Shown: positions 35,888-57,737 of the stretch, one piece after another | How positions within the stretch are numbered: the stretch's first letter is position 1 | Layout: each line of letters begins with the position of its first letter | Assembly: GCF_051622035.1 (NCBI RefSeq) | Contig: NC_135358.1 | Location: 9,899,001 to 9,963,000 of the forward strand | DNA from: Arctopsyche grandis | Lineage: Eukaryota; Arthropoda; Insecta; Trichoptera; Hydropsychidae | DNA: 64,000 bases | Reading direction: 5' to 3' | Program-made: the position numbers and the translations under genes | Notes under the pieces: model-generated | What the model saw: only the letters and a program-made list of their open reading frames with translations | Databases searched by the model: none | What the model was told of the DNA's origin: nothing

Positions 35888-36112
35888 CTAGCAGCATATC
35901 TCGAAAACCATCGAGGTTTACGGGTTCGATTCCGGGTTGACCTCAATTAAAAATAATTTATTCTGAAGTATTTCTGTAACGCTGCTGGCTTCATATTGTG
36001 ACTGAAAGTCGATCGTTTCCTTTCAAAGTTTAATACTATGGGTGTCGCCCAAGGGCAACTAAAGGCAATGGCGTCATGGAAAAATATAACTTTTAAATAA
36101 ATCAATTACATA
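35888..36112 (+). mobile_element. tRNA-derived SINE, copy 7
   Basis: The head TAGCAGCATATCTCGAAAAC has B box GGTTCGATTCC near 35932 and closes with CGCTGCTGG. The body is shortened (GAAAGTCGATCGTTTCC), then the 3' module GGTGTCGCCCAAGGGCAA, as in the 9.2-kb copy. Confidence 0.75.
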
Positions 36113-36611
36113 AAAAGGTGTCGCCACCCGAAAAAAGTTATGGAAAAGCGTCTAAAAAAATATAAATTTGGAAATAGCATTTTATATTTTTTAAAATAAA
36201 TCCTTTTTCAATTGAAATCATTGATAGAGCTGTTAATCGCTCTTGATTCATATTAATTCCTCCCAAGAAAAGCAATAAAAACATCGTGGTTGAAAATATG
36301 GTGACCAAACAAATGCTTGAAGAGAACGCACGACTATTGAACGAGTATTGAATGCAGCATCAAGTTCAAACAATGGCAAGTGAACTTGTAGACTACATAC
36401 TAGTGTCCCGCATTTGAAAATTCAACATGTGCGCAGGAGCACAAGCTATTGGTTCTTACTTACGTATAGGTGGCATGACGCCATGAATAATATGCTATTT
36501 CTTTCCCCTCGTGAATTCTGTGTCTGACGGTAAAATAGGAATTTGGTGTACTTTTGTATTGCATGGTTTTAAGTTGGCAGCACTGGCTTACTCGCAAACG
36601 AATATATTCTG

Positions 36612-36824
36612 GGTTCGGTGATTACTAGTCATATGTAAACCAGTCACAGGACAACCGGTCACTTGTGATCACCTGCCACACTAAAACTGGTCACACCCTA
36701 AAATCGGTCAACCAGTTTTCTCGTAACCGTTTTTAGGGTGTGACCAGTTTTAGTGTGACCAATCTAGAGCGACCGGTTGTCCTGTGACTAGTTCACATAT
36801 GACTAGTAGTAGACCGGCGCTACC
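36612..36824. mobile_element. Foldback element, family F copy 3 (213 bp)
   Basis: It starts GGTTCGGTGATTACTAGTCA and ends in a variant terminus AGTAGACCGGCGCTACC. Flanks are ATATTCTG (36604-36611 and 36825-36832), a perfect 8-bp duplication. The arms carry CACTAAAACTGGTCACACCC and its complement. It is the shortest family F copy. Confidence 0.85.
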
Positions 36825-36832
36825 ATATTCTG

Positions 36833-38634
36833 CGATGGTTTGCTCGTCGTCGTTTGATAAAAAACACACTGATATGTCTTGTCAACTTTTATTTGTTTTG
36901 ATTCATTTTAATGCTTATTACGAAACTACGTGACAGACGAGAAAGTTTGAGCTATTAAATGTTTGTGTATGTGTTAAATAGAGTAACCCAGTGTTGCCGA
37001 CTTAAATTTATTCAATAATAAAGAACCCATCCCTACTTGACTAATTCTAGCTGAGCACTTAGTCATTTAAAATTTTCAGTGTCAATGAATGTGGAAAGAA
37101 TATGTTGAAAACCACTAACTTACCCTTTCAGATACCACTTTACTTAAAAAAGAAAAATGGTTAGCTATTATTGCTGCAATAGAAGCTATTATTGTACAAA
37201 ATATGTACATACTTATTTTTTATTTTATCAAATCATTATTCGAACATTGAGCGTAATTGAAAATTGGCTACATCTGTGCACTGATCCACTTTCAATTACC
37301 GTATATTGTATTATTGAGATTGTGGTCTAGTATTATTTGATCAAGCATGTCCTACTTCAAACGGACATAGAAATATTAAGCGAGGGATGCGTCTATTAAA
37401 GATCGAATAAAAATCATATAATATATTTCATAGTTATATTCTTGCTATTGGCAATTTCATTTTATATGGAACATAATGAAAACATGCGAGTAATATAATT
37501 TACAATATTGGTTATACACATAAATTGATATACCAAAATTACTCAATTGAGAAGAGATTTTTTTGTTTATTATAAATATTTTGTAAAAGTAAACTTACAT
37601 TTAAATATATAATTTCAAAGCAATGAAAGGTCAAATGCAATATTAATTTCCATATAATGCAGTCTACTTTTAGTGAACGTAACCGATCGTATTTCATGTT
37701 TCATTTGATAATATTTGAGATTACATATTTAACAACTGTATGCAAAATAATCGTTTTCGTACATAATGTAACTAAAGCTCTCAAATTCAACGAAAAACTC
37801 GTTCTCAAACTAACTAATATATGTTTAGTAATAAAAAAGCGATTAGTTACAAATGAATAATTTTGATATATCGTAATTTCAAATTCATTCAAAACAAAAT
37901 TAAATCGCAGCAGAGATTTCAACAATTGCTGTTCCAATTTTATTTATATAACTTATAATGTCAACATTTCCTGGGTAAATATAATAAAAACAAAAACATT
38001 TAGGAGTTAAAGTTAAACTGAGTAAAAATATTCTTTTGGAAAAAATTGTTTAAAAAGATTCTACGAAATTATCATACACATATACGGAAATCAAAATTAG
38101 AAATATTATAGCGTGTCATGGAAGTAAATTAATCGAATTTCTAAGAACTGCTCTGTATGTGATCTCGGGCTATTTACTGAAAATAAATATGATTATGATA
38201 CAATTTATAATTTTAATAACAAAAAAACAAAAAGTGTACTTCGGTGGAAATTTAAATTTAACACATCAATTAAACAGGTAATATTTAACTTCAAATACAC
38301 AAATTTTTAATTTACAAATTGCTTTTTTATCACTTAGGCATAGATTGCTATTCAAACATTTATAATTACGCAGTCTTTTCTGCAATGTAGCAAAAAGTAT
38401 AAATACACAAAATCGTCACTTTAACACTTCACTTATTCATAAGATATTATCACACTTATAAGAGAATTTACTAAACAAAAATAAATGATAGTACAGTAAA
38501 ATACTGTGAAAATTTAGCAAAATTTGACGTAACTCAACTCATTCAATAACAGAACAGAAGCCAATGAAAACAATAAAAATTGGTTTATCATATTATTAAT
38601 TTAGTCTTTGGTACTAATTGATGAATGAAACTAT
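36833..38634. other. AT-rich DNA downstream of TRF2, no gene seen
   Basis: Very AT-rich, with overlapping short frames at 37657-37937 on both strands and no domain. It includes the 3' UTR of TRF2 on the minus strand; I cannot fix its poly(A) site. Confidence 0.5.
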
Positions 38635-39753
38635 TTACTGCCAACTTTGGTTGCTGTCATTTTGATCATCATCAGATAATGTGACTAATTCCAAAAGACC
38701 ATCGTTATGATCCTTCACTGAATGCATATCGTGTGAAGATTTGCGCTTAGCACGTTTTGCTTGCCACAATTCTTCATCAGCTGGTGTTCTCTCTTTTCTA
38801 AATTCATATACCAATGGAAATATGCGTTCAATAGCAGTCTGTACATCCCCTACGCTCCTGGCTGAAAATTACAATACGAATTAAGACACCTTATTAAAAC
38901 TAAAAGTAGTTTTGCTCGAGTATTTGTGTCATTAGATAAAAATAACTATAGCACAATATAACCTCTATAATAAAACCACTTACCAGTCACGGTTACACTA
39001 CCAGTTGAAAATATTTTTAATGTAGCTTTGGGATTCGTTAATCTATAAGTAACTCCAGGATGTAATTCTGGTTCATAGCTGAAAGCAATAATTAAAATTA
39101 GGCTAAACATTTCAACACATCTGTACGTGCAAAAGCTATGAACAAAATATAGCTTTGAATGCTCAAATGAACTTTACAATTTAATTAAATAATAATTAAT
39201 AGTGTGCAACTCACTCTGCTTCTCTATGTTTTTGAGAAAATGCAGTAATTTTAATCGCAAATGGCATAGTGCATGTTCCCAAAACATTAACCACTCGGAA
39301 ATTGTGAAATTTAGCTTTGAATCCAAGTTTTTGGAGACATCTTGCATAACGTCTAGCAGCGATTTTCGCTTGAACCTCGCTGGTGGCTCCGGTGCACGTG
39401 ATGCGTCCCGATGACCAGATGGACGCAGTCGTGTAAGGCCGCCGTAGTTTCATTGTGACCATTCCATTCTCTCGCCTAAACTCGACATTCACTCCTGTGA
39501 GTGCTATCTGCCTTAAATTTAAATGACACCGTACACTGAAACTACAGACTACATTATTGATTATAATGTCTATTTCCGGAGCTTCTTCAGTCTCTTCAGA
39601 ATTTGTTACTGTTTGGCAGTCAATAACCGCCTCATTAGGCTGGTCTCCCATTTCATGGTTGGTTCTATCACTAATTGGCATTTGATGCGAGTGTACAATG
39701 CCGGGATTACTACTCAAATTATTAATTCCATTCTCTTGAATTACTGTAGCCAT
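38635..39753 (-). CDS. Trf2: TBP-related factor 2 (TBP-like protein)
   Basis: Three coding exons on the minus strand: 39753-39215, 39078-38984 and 38861-38635, phases consistent, 286 aa. The two TBP-fold repeats are visible. The first covers EIDIIINNVVCSFSVRCHLN to KLRRPYTTASIWSSGRITCT and GATSEVQAKIAARRYARCLQ. The second runs from FRVVNVLGTCTMPFAIKI through PGVTYRLTNPKATLKIFSTG to AIERIFPLVYEF. In repeat 1 the TBP LIF-SG motif reads SIW-SSG, fitting TRF2 rather than TBP. An acidic N-terminal 60 residues and a C-terminal tail with KRAKRK and TLSDDDQND flank the core. TRF2 directs transcription of TATA-less, DPE- or TCT-type promoters (family knowledge). An AG acceptor (CTTTATAG) at 39772-39773 precedes the start codon by 18 bases, so a 5' noncoding exon exists upstream. 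Confidence 0.95.
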
Positions 39754-39771
39754 AACAAGGCACCAGAAAAC

Positions 39772-41036
39772 CTATAAAGAAAATTTCATTCTATGAATAA
39801 ATTTTGTCAAATTATCAATAATGATTCATCAGTGGAATGCTTATGAGTAAATCTTTTTTTTTTTTTTTTTTTGTATAAATAAGTATATTAAATAAAATAT
39901 TATAACATTAATTTTTAATATGAAAATGCTGTGTCATTTCTCACCAAATGCAGTAGAGTGCATATTTAGTTTTAGGATAAATATTGATTTTTAATAATTT
40001 TCAATTTTTTTTTGTATAGAAACTGTGAAGACTTGTAGATCAAGGTGAAAATATTTAAGAATAACTTATTATGAAAAAAACGTGCTAATATACATATATT
40101 TATTAAAACAATTTTGACTGAAATCAGCTGATAGCAAAATGTTTGCATCATTTATAACACGGCGAAAACTTCTTACCCAAAGAACAAAGGCAAATCAGTT
40201 CAACATAATACAATACAAATAGAAAAATCAATAATGAACAATAGATAATCCTCCATTTTTCGGTTTTGCGAGATTTCGTCCAATCAATGATGCAACGATT
40301 CCTATAAAAGTATTATAAATAAATCGATAACTGTAAAAATATACATCATTCAATTCGCCGAAAGAATTGTAAAAATCACGGTTAGAATCGTCTTTTATGT
40401 AAAAAAAAATCAATTTTCAAGCAAAATTTCATTCAACTCCGGTTGTCGATTTTTATCAGTCGGTGAGCTTTGTCTAAATACGCGATTCAAACCGTGTTCT
40501 TCATCCTACTGCGAACTTCAATGAAACGAGGTGTAGATGTGCGAATTGAACTCTATGTCTGTATTAAGAATAGAGGTCAGTTTTAAATAAGAATGAAAAA
40601 GACTAAGAGGTACCAAGGTTTTGGGTGGACGAATGCATCGAAAATCAATCGATCAAGGGCTAGAAATATTTTCGTAGGGAAGAGGAGCCAGTCGACGAGC
40701 GAGGTAGGCGATGATCAATAGGACGGTTTGATGAGCTGATGCGTCAGGAGTAGGAGAGCTAAAGGTGTGCGAGGAGAGGGAGAGGGAGAGGGAGACGAGC
40801 GGGTGGGTGGGCGTGCAGCATCCGATTGTAGATGTGCGCACAAATCGGAAATCGTAAATCGGCGATGGACGTTCGCAATTCCCCGTTCGATGTTCGATGT
40901 TTGATGTTCGATGTTCGCAGTTCGGCGCTCGCCAGTGGTTTGCTAGTGATTCGGCGGTCGCACCAGAAAAGACATGAGGGTGTCGGGTGGGGAGACGGGA
41001 AGACGGGGAGGCGGGGGGGAGGGAGGGCGAACTCAC
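39772..41036 (-). other. Probable 5' intron of TRF2
   Basis: Between the acceptor before the TRF2 start codon and a GC-rich candidate first exon with a GGTGAGT donor at 41037/41036 (minus strand). The left half is AT-rich without genes. From about 40640 it becomes GC-rich with tandem CGATGTT units (40886-40920) and GAGGGA repeats (40767-40795). Joining the two is inference. Confidence 0.4.
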
Positions 41037-41260
41037 CCGGCAGTCGGGGGGCGGAGCGGCGAAGGGGCTCCTCAGCCTCGGAGGCGCCGAGGGGAGCTGC
41101 GGGGAGAGCGGCGAGTGCGGGGGCGGCGCGCGAGCAGCAGGCGCGGCTGAGCCCCGCGCGGCTGGCGGCCATATCCCACCCACACTTACCAACCACCCGG
41201 CTCGACACCCACCTCTACCAACGCAACGCCGCTGTCTGTTTCAGCGCTTGATTCCGGCTT
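41037..41260 (-). promoter_or_regulatory. GC-rich candidate first exon and promoter of TRF2
   Basis: Strongly GC-rich (rich in CpG), unlike the surrounding AT-rich DNA. On the minus strand it ends in a good donor CTGCCGG|GTGAGTTC, and contains an ATG (MAASRAGLSRACCSR...) whose frame could extend TRF2 or be an upstream ORF. It is the nearest promoter-like block 5' of TRF2. Overlapping frames on both strands are expected from GC-rich sequence and are not counted as genes. Confidence 0.4.
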
Positions 41261-41418
41261 TGTCTCGAAACATGATGCGGTCTTCTTTCATCTTCGCCTC
41301 CACTCTATATGCAAATTGTATTGTTAGACAGGGAAGGTATGTTGACCGTATCCCGGTCTAACGAAACACGTGTTGTGTAGTTTGAAAGAGGATCGTTTAT
41401 TTTTGTTCAATTTGGTAT

Positions 41419-41821
41419 TGTTACGTACGCCGCGGATTAAGCGAATAGAATCCCAGAGACTGTGTGACCGAACCTATGGGACAGGATTATCTGTAACGGA
41501 TATCTGTTAACGGATTAACTAAATGCATACCGTGAGACCGGTGTAAGTGGTTTTAGGGATTAGCGACAAGCTAAGTGCATGAAAGCTAAACAATGATTGC
41601 ACTTCTCATACCGTGGGAAAACATATCCGAATACGTGACTATACAGTAGGTAAACAGATTAGACGTCCTGAGAGATCTACCCCTTATAAGGCGGTACGTA
41701 GGCGATATCATGTCATTCTGGACGGAGCATTGGCAATGCGTGTATCTCCTTAATCATCAATAAATGCTGTGATACGACTGTTGGCCTTTTACTTGGATCC
41801 TCCACCCACCCCTACGCAACA
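41419..41821 (+). mobile_element. Solo LTR A (gypsy-type ends)
   Basis: It begins TGTTACGTACGCCGCGG and ends CCACCCCTACGCAACA, with an AATAAATG signal near 41758. It is flanked by GTAT (41415-41418 and 41822-41825). Its last 55 bp match the solo LTR at 56167-56712. No internal retrotransposon sequence is present. Confidence 0.75.
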
Positions 41822-41825
41822 GTAT

Positions 41826-42115
41826 TGTTACGTACGCCGTGGATTGAGCGAATTGTACTTAGACCAACGGATATCTGTTATCGGATTAACTAAATGCATG
41901 CACTTACTTCCAATGATTATATCTGGACTCTAAGTGCATTTAGGCTAAACAATTGTGGCGGCTCGCTTATACGACATGGTCGAGTTTGGTTGCCTTCCTG
42001 CGAGTGGGGACCAACCCGGCTGGGTTCGGAGAGCTACTACTCACTCTGTCTTCAGCTGTCATATAATAAACACGTGCATTAACATGCCAGTCGTCTCATT
42101 CGTTCATCCCCCATA
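41826..42115 (+). mobile_element. LTR B, related to LTR A, directly abutting it
   Basis: It starts TGTTACGTACGCCGTGG immediately after the GTAT that follows LTR A. The first part matches A (GGATATCTGTTA, GGATTAACTAAATGCAT), then diverges into a different 3' half ending near CATCCCCCATA, followed by another GTAT at 42116. ATAATAAACACG near 42063 may hold its poly(A) signal. Confidence 0.6.
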
Positions 42116-42344
42116 GTATTTTTTTTCTTTTCTTTGTGTAAAATGGTATTTTTTTTTGTCCGTATAAATAAATAAATATACACAATCATTTTAATGTAAT
42201 GCGAATTCATACAAACATTCACAGTGACTTATATGGAAAAAAAATTGTAACATTTTATAATCAAATTGGTGACCTCAAGACGCTAAATAACTTGAGATTA
42301 GCAAAGATTAGGGAATTAGAAGAATTAGGGAAGGATATGTCAAT

Positions 42345-42530
42345 TTTTTACTGGAACCGTTTTAATGAAAATCAATAAAAATTGGCAAACTCTAATAAGA
42401 AACGATCGACCTGGGGTCACAAACCAAAGTCTGGCCAGCAGCAGGTCTCTAGTGAGACTCGAACCCGTGACCACTCTGCTCAAAAGCATAGTATGCTAGC
42501 CACTAGTCCACGCCGCTAGTTTGTGTATAC
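42345..42530 (-). mobile_element. tRNA-derived SINE, copy 8 (inverted)
   Basis: Reverse complement of the family: GGAACCGTTTTAATGAAAAT, AAACGATCGACCTGG, GGCCAGCAGCAGG, B box complement GACTCGAACCCGTGACC at about 42457, and CTAGCCACTAGTCCACG (A box side). Confidence 0.8.
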
Positions 42531-42893
42531 AGTTTATTTGTTGTGCTGTGTCGTTGTAATCGTGTTGACGTGATCTTTGTACATAGTTGCGTTTCACCAA
42601 ACGTCCATTTTTGTGCGATTTTTGAAAGCCCGCAACGTTCTAATTACCCAAAAAAATATATTGTAGTAATGTAGTACAACGATCCTGAATCTATCTCGAT
42701 GATCTCATCTACTCCATAATACACAAGTCATACCATTTCATCATCGCGTTTCTGTACAAGCATGCAGAGCAAACCTTACCCGAAAGATTTCCATTCACAT
42801 CGAGGGCAAAAACAAAAACAAACGAGGGTAAAGATAAAGAAGAAGAAAAAGATTTTTCGCATTGATTCCGCTCCATGACAAAAATGTCGATGC

Positions 42894-43223
42894 GGTGCAA
42901 ACGATCGACAAGCGCCAGACAGGCTGAACCACAGATTAACGACACGTGTACCTTATGCGTGCGCACTGCTCCCGAAATACCTACCCTGTATACGTTCTGT
43001 GCTTCTGATACTTTAGTTCCAAATTTTTCCTTATTAAACTCGCCAGAAAGATCCAACTCAATTTTAATAATTACCATTTTAATAATTGCATCTGTGCACA
43101 TCGAAGAGGTTACTCGTCATCTGATGTGCAATATATCATTCGTGAAGTCGAGAATTGCGTTTAAAGCATCCATCCAGTTAATCTGTGGTTCAGTCTGTCT
43201 GGCGCTTGTCGATCGTTTGCACC
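42894..43223. repeat. 330-bp unit with 47-bp near-perfect inverted repeats
   Basis: Arms at 42894-42940 and 43177-43223 are complementary at 46 of 47 positions (GGTGCAAACGATCGACAAGC ... ACCACAGATTAAC). Read outward, each arm encodes LICGS(V/A)CLALVDRLH. The enclosed frames (42875-43312 plus, 43101-42709 minus) are therefore partly mirror images. No flanking target duplication was seen. It could be a small foldback element or an inverted duplication of a coding fragment. Confidence 0.6.
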
Positions 43224-43779
43224 AACCCCAAAAATGTATGCCATTTTGTAAATGTGATATTCATCGCTACACGGCCAGCTTGAACAGCAGGCATCAATTA
43301 CTTTATTTATAGTATAACAAAAATTAAATTAATATACTTTGTGAGGACATTGCGACATTTTTTTAATTTGTGTGAACTTTGCATATTGGCACCACTCATA
43401 TGTTGGTGCCAATATGCAGAAAGTCAGCCAATATGTTGGTAGGTTCCACGTTTTTACCTTTCCGTCATTCAACAATGTTCCAATAGTAATCCTACACTCA
43501 TATTATTATATTCCGTTCATATTTAATTATAAATAATTTTTCATTCAAGAATGAACCTCCAATCCTCCACTAAGCTAAATGAGAGCATCCAAATTATGTT
43601 CATTAAAATACGTTTATTCTATTTTTAGAATGGGGCAGAGTTTTGGGATTTTGTTTAAAGGTGGCGCACAATCTAGGGACGTCACCGAACGAACCTATAA
43701 ACGACGAAAGATCAGTATAAATATCGAGTTTACAAATAGAGGCGTCGAGCTGGCTGTGCAGGCACAAATAAATGGCGTG

Positions 43780-43987
43780 CGGTGTGTGCGTGTGCATGCG
43801 TGTGGGTGTGGGTGTTGTGTCGCAGGGCAGCCGCGCGTGGCGTCCGTGTAGTGAAGTGTCGGGATTGGTGGTTGGTGGTTGTTGGTTGGCTGGTTTACCG
43901 GTGGTGTAGCCGTTGTCGCGGTGATTCCGGTCTGCGGTGGCCCCCGAAAGCGCCTCCGCCCCCGTCCCCCCGCCCCGCTCCCGCGAA
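43780..43987 (+). promoter_or_regulatory. GC-rich 5' region of the DDX helicase gene
   Basis: A GC-rich block with GTGTGTGCGTGTG repeats and CCGCCCCCGTCCCCCCGCC lies just before the candidate start codon at 43988. It contrasts with AT-rich flanks and probably contains the promoter and 5' UTR. No TATA box seen. Confidence 0.45.
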
Positions 43988-54301
<10,314 letters not shown>

Positions 54302-56060
54302 GATTCTAGACATGAGGTTTGTTCTATCATACATGAGCATTTTTGGCCTGCAATGTCACAGCTTTTGTGAACTGAGCTATATATAACAGGCACCGGGCTT
54401 TTTGGAAAATTGATATCTTGTTTACTACATTTTGTAAATAACCTTAAAACAGGTAAAATTTCACAGTGAAAGTTGAGGTTTCACGTTTTCCAATTCACGT
54501 TTTAATGTTGGAACACTATTTTATTGTTTCAGGTAATGGATACCTTGTGGGAAATTCGTATTGGAGTGCTAGGAGATAAGTCACGAATAGTGAATGTAAC
54601 TGCGTGGTATATTATAACCAGGAAGGAAGATGCTTTGTTACGGATTACATGTACATGTACTAAGGAGTTTTTTTTATGTGGAAGGCGACTAATTTTAGAT
54701 GTGCAATTTCTAACAAACCAATACAGTTTAATACATACTAAATAATGCATCGCTTCTTGTATTTCATTGACTAGTTAGTTCTCATATTGATTTTACTCAA
54801 TTTTTTTTATCCACAGAAAGCTTAGCAAAGGAATAGCTGCCCAAAAATATTCTTCAATTTAATTTAACTTTTCCTGCATTTTTAAATTTGTTTTTGTTTT
54901 TTTTTTTTCTATACTTTCCATTATTACAGTTTATGAATAACTTAATGTAAGATAAACAGTTTTGTAGTCTTGTAAACATAATGGTTGATTAGATTGTAAA
55001 TGTTAACATTCCGTAATAATCATAACTTCTGAATAAAAATACAAACACGATATTCATTAAATTACAGGTTGACTTTGTTTTTTTTTTCTTGTGAGAGTCT
55101 TATAATGCTGAGTATATTTGAGATTCCATAATTAATCAGTTAACATCATAATTAAAATCAAAATATTGATAAATCCAATGAAATTTGTATTTGATATCAC
55201 CGTATATATGTGTGCATATATTTAAAAGCTTAAAAGATTAGTTCATTGGCCGAGTAATTTCCTAGTATGTGTACTGACTTTGATACCTGGTTGTGTGAGC
55301 TCTGTTTTGATGGAAATACTTTCGAAATATTTGTCAAGTGTTCAATTTAAATTGGTAATTAAATATAAACGGTCGTTTCTTTTTTTTTTTTTTTAAAGCC
55401 AATACAATTATTGGTTTAAAATGCATATTTTTTCCCGAGAGAAAATTTTCACAATCGTCACAGACCACATGCTTTCACGATAAAGTTGAATATTTTTCTA
55501 CACATACTTTAAAAACAAAAAGATTTTTTTGTTATTGTGATATTAATAACCAAGTTCGATTTAGTCATATTTTCCACTATCTGTTTAAAACGTTAGTATC
55601 GTTTATTAACAACATTCTCATTAACTTTGACAATTGTAAGAAAAAATAATTTCTAGAATAAAACAATAAATTTATACCTATGTTTTATTTTCCCTTGTAA
55701 ATTTTATTGTTTCAGTTTGATTTTCTACCACTGGGCTCGTTCAGTCCAGCAATTTGTTTTTTTCTAGCCTAGTTACTGAAATATTATATTTTTAGTGTCT
55801 ATTAATACAGTAAATACACAGCTTGATATGACCGTTGGAATTTGGTTGCTTTCATGATTATTGAATTAGATTGATAATGTACATGTTTTATTTTTTTTAT
55901 TATAACATTGATTTGTATTCAAATGAAGGTTTAACATTGATTCAGGTAATATAGTATTGTCCTCAATGGGTATTTTTTTTATTTTCCGATAAATGTTCAT
56001 AAATAAGTTGTATGAATTCTGGAAAAACAAATAGAGAACATTAAAAAAATAACACACATT
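54302..56060. other. Helicase 3' UTR and downstream AT-rich DNA
   Basis: A possible 3' UTR intron runs from a weak donor near 54316 to TTTATTGTTTCAG|GTAATGG at 54533. The 73-codon frame at 54524-54745 has no domain. AATAAA at about 55033 is a plausible mRNA end. Beyond that only AT-rich sequence is seen. Confidence 0.4.
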
Positions 56061-56061
56061 T

Positions 56062-56166
56062 CTTTCTAGTTCATGAAAACATGATCAGTGGTCGATTCTG
56101 AGTTCGAATCAGTCAAAATCTGGAGTTGGAATTTTCACATGATCACCAAACTTCATCTATTGTTAC
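56062..56166 (+). repeat. Dispersed repeat X, copy 3, split by a solo LTR
   Basis: It contains GTCGATTCTGAGTTCGAA, CATGATCACCAAACTTCATC and TATTGTTAC, then resumes after the LTR with TTACTATGATAAAATAAA at 56713. Matches 1141-1262 in inverse orientation. Confidence 0.55.
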
Positions 56167-56712
56167 TGTTACGTAGGGGTGGGTGGAGGATCCAAGTAAA
56201 AGGCCAAAGTCGTGTCACAGCATTTATTAATGATTAACCTTTCCATCATGTATAGAAATGAGCGTCACAGCCCGATGGGGGGAACTAAGTGACCCCAAGA
56301 ATTTTAAGTCCAAAGTTAGGTTGTTTGATACACAAATTTATTGTCAAGAGGTTTTAAATATATTGTAACTTCTTAAGGAGATACACGCACTGGCAGTGCT
56401 CCGTCCAGAATGTCTTGATATCGCCTAAGTACCGCCTTTATAACGGGTCGGTCGCTCCAGGCATCTTCAACGTCTGGTTTATTTGCCTATTGTTATGGTC
56501 ACGTACTCGGATATGTATTCCCACGACATTCGGTACCACGGTATCGGTCACTTCTAAGAAGGGACCAATAACGGCCAACTCGGTGGCCATTGCTTAGCCT
56601 ACATGCACTTATTAATGCTTGTAACCAATTATAACGGTCGCGCAGTGTCAGGGATGCGTCTCGCCCTAATCCGATTGCACTTAACCGGCGGCTGTTTTTA
56701 GTATACGTAACA
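56167..56712 (-). mobile_element. Solo LTR C
   Basis: On the minus strand it begins TGTTACGTATACTAAAAACA and ends CCACCCACCCCTACGTAACA. It is flanked by TTAC (56163-56166 and 56713-56716). The minus-strand 3' 55 bp match LTR A at 41419-41821 (GGCCTTTTACTTGGATCC). No internal region. Confidence 0.85.
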
Positions 56713-56716
56713 TTAC

Positions 56717-57442
56717 TATGATAAAATAAAAATAAAACCCCCGAGGTACTGACTAAAACTATCGGTTGGCCAGTGCTTTCATTCGCCCGATCCTCATAAT
56801 GTTTACATATTTCATGCAGTGGTATAATATTGGGAGAATCTTAAACATGAAGGTGGCTACACATGTAATTGCATGCTTCACAAGCATACATGATCAATCA
56901 TTTTGTACAAGCATGCAGTGGCGTCGCTAGAGTTGGTGTTAAATGGTGTACAATGCGCTTTGGCTGCTCTTTATGGTTTTCAAGAGAAAAATGCGAAAGA
57001 AGAAACGTAGGATGTGGTGTAGACTGGTTTATATTAACTTGAGTGAATTTTAAAGGCAACAAATTAATGTTCATTATTTTAATCAACTTCGGTAAGTATA
57101 TAAATCAGATTTGGCCAGTATTTTATTAACAAAATGGTCAGTATTATATTATAAAATTTCAGTATAAAAATCTGATGCATACATTCTCTAGAACAAATAG
57201 AAATGACTGTTGTCTATCAAGATCGTATCAACCTTGTGGTGATACCAACCAAAAAGTAATACTGGCCATTTGTTAAAATAAAATTTATCATTTACATTAA
57301 TACTGATCTTTCGTATTTAAATACTTACCAGTAAAATAGAAACCAATTTAAAACTAACACAAGCTTTACATAAAGCTTTACATACAAGCATTCCATCACG
57401 CTTGCGCAAACATTTTATGTACAAGAATGCAGATGAAAATTC
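56717..57442. other. Intergenic DNA with a possible hAT-like end
   Basis: CAGTGGCGTCGCTAGAG at about 56920 resembles the 5' terminus of hAT-type MITEs, but no matching right end was found. Otherwise AT-rich, with no gene. Confidence 0.35.
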
Positions 57443-57610
57443 GGTTCGATGATTACTGGTCACAAAGTCACTAAAATCTCTAACGGAACATCTGGCAGCC
57501 GAAAAGTCCATCATGCCAACGAGAACTTGAGTGCCAAATATTGCGTATTCGCGATTTTAATGGCAAAAATTTTCTGTGACCACCGCAATGTGACTAATAA
57601 TCCAATTACC
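57443..57610. mobile_element. Short MITE, family Y copy 3 (168 bp)
   Basis: It starts GGTTCGATGATTACTGGTCA and ends GACTAATAATCCAATTACC, flanked by GAAAATTC on both sides (57435-57442 and 57611-57618). The interior is shared with copies 1 and 2 (AAAGTCACTAAAATCTC, GTGCCAAATATTGCGTATTC). Its left 20 bases match family F better than the other Y copies do. Confidence 0.8.
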
Positions 57611-57737
57611 GAAAATTCAAAGCTTTAAGCCACTTGTACGATCAAAATGCTATATCATGTATGCATGCTTGTCAAGTCTGTATCTTGAATTTCCATCTGC
57701 ATGCTCGTGTAAGTGAATATTATTCGTAATGATGATA

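Noticed and set aside
40653-41361. Several 120-180 codon frames on both strands
   Set aside because: Overlapping frames in four registers are expected in GC-rich DNA. None has a recognisable domain, so the block is described as promoter or first exon only.
42875-43312. 145-codon frame as a ZAD zinc-finger gene
   Set aside because: CTLCVRTAPEIPTLYTF is suggestive, but the second Cys pair does not fit, and the frame is built from an inverted repeat that also makes a mirror frame on the other strand.
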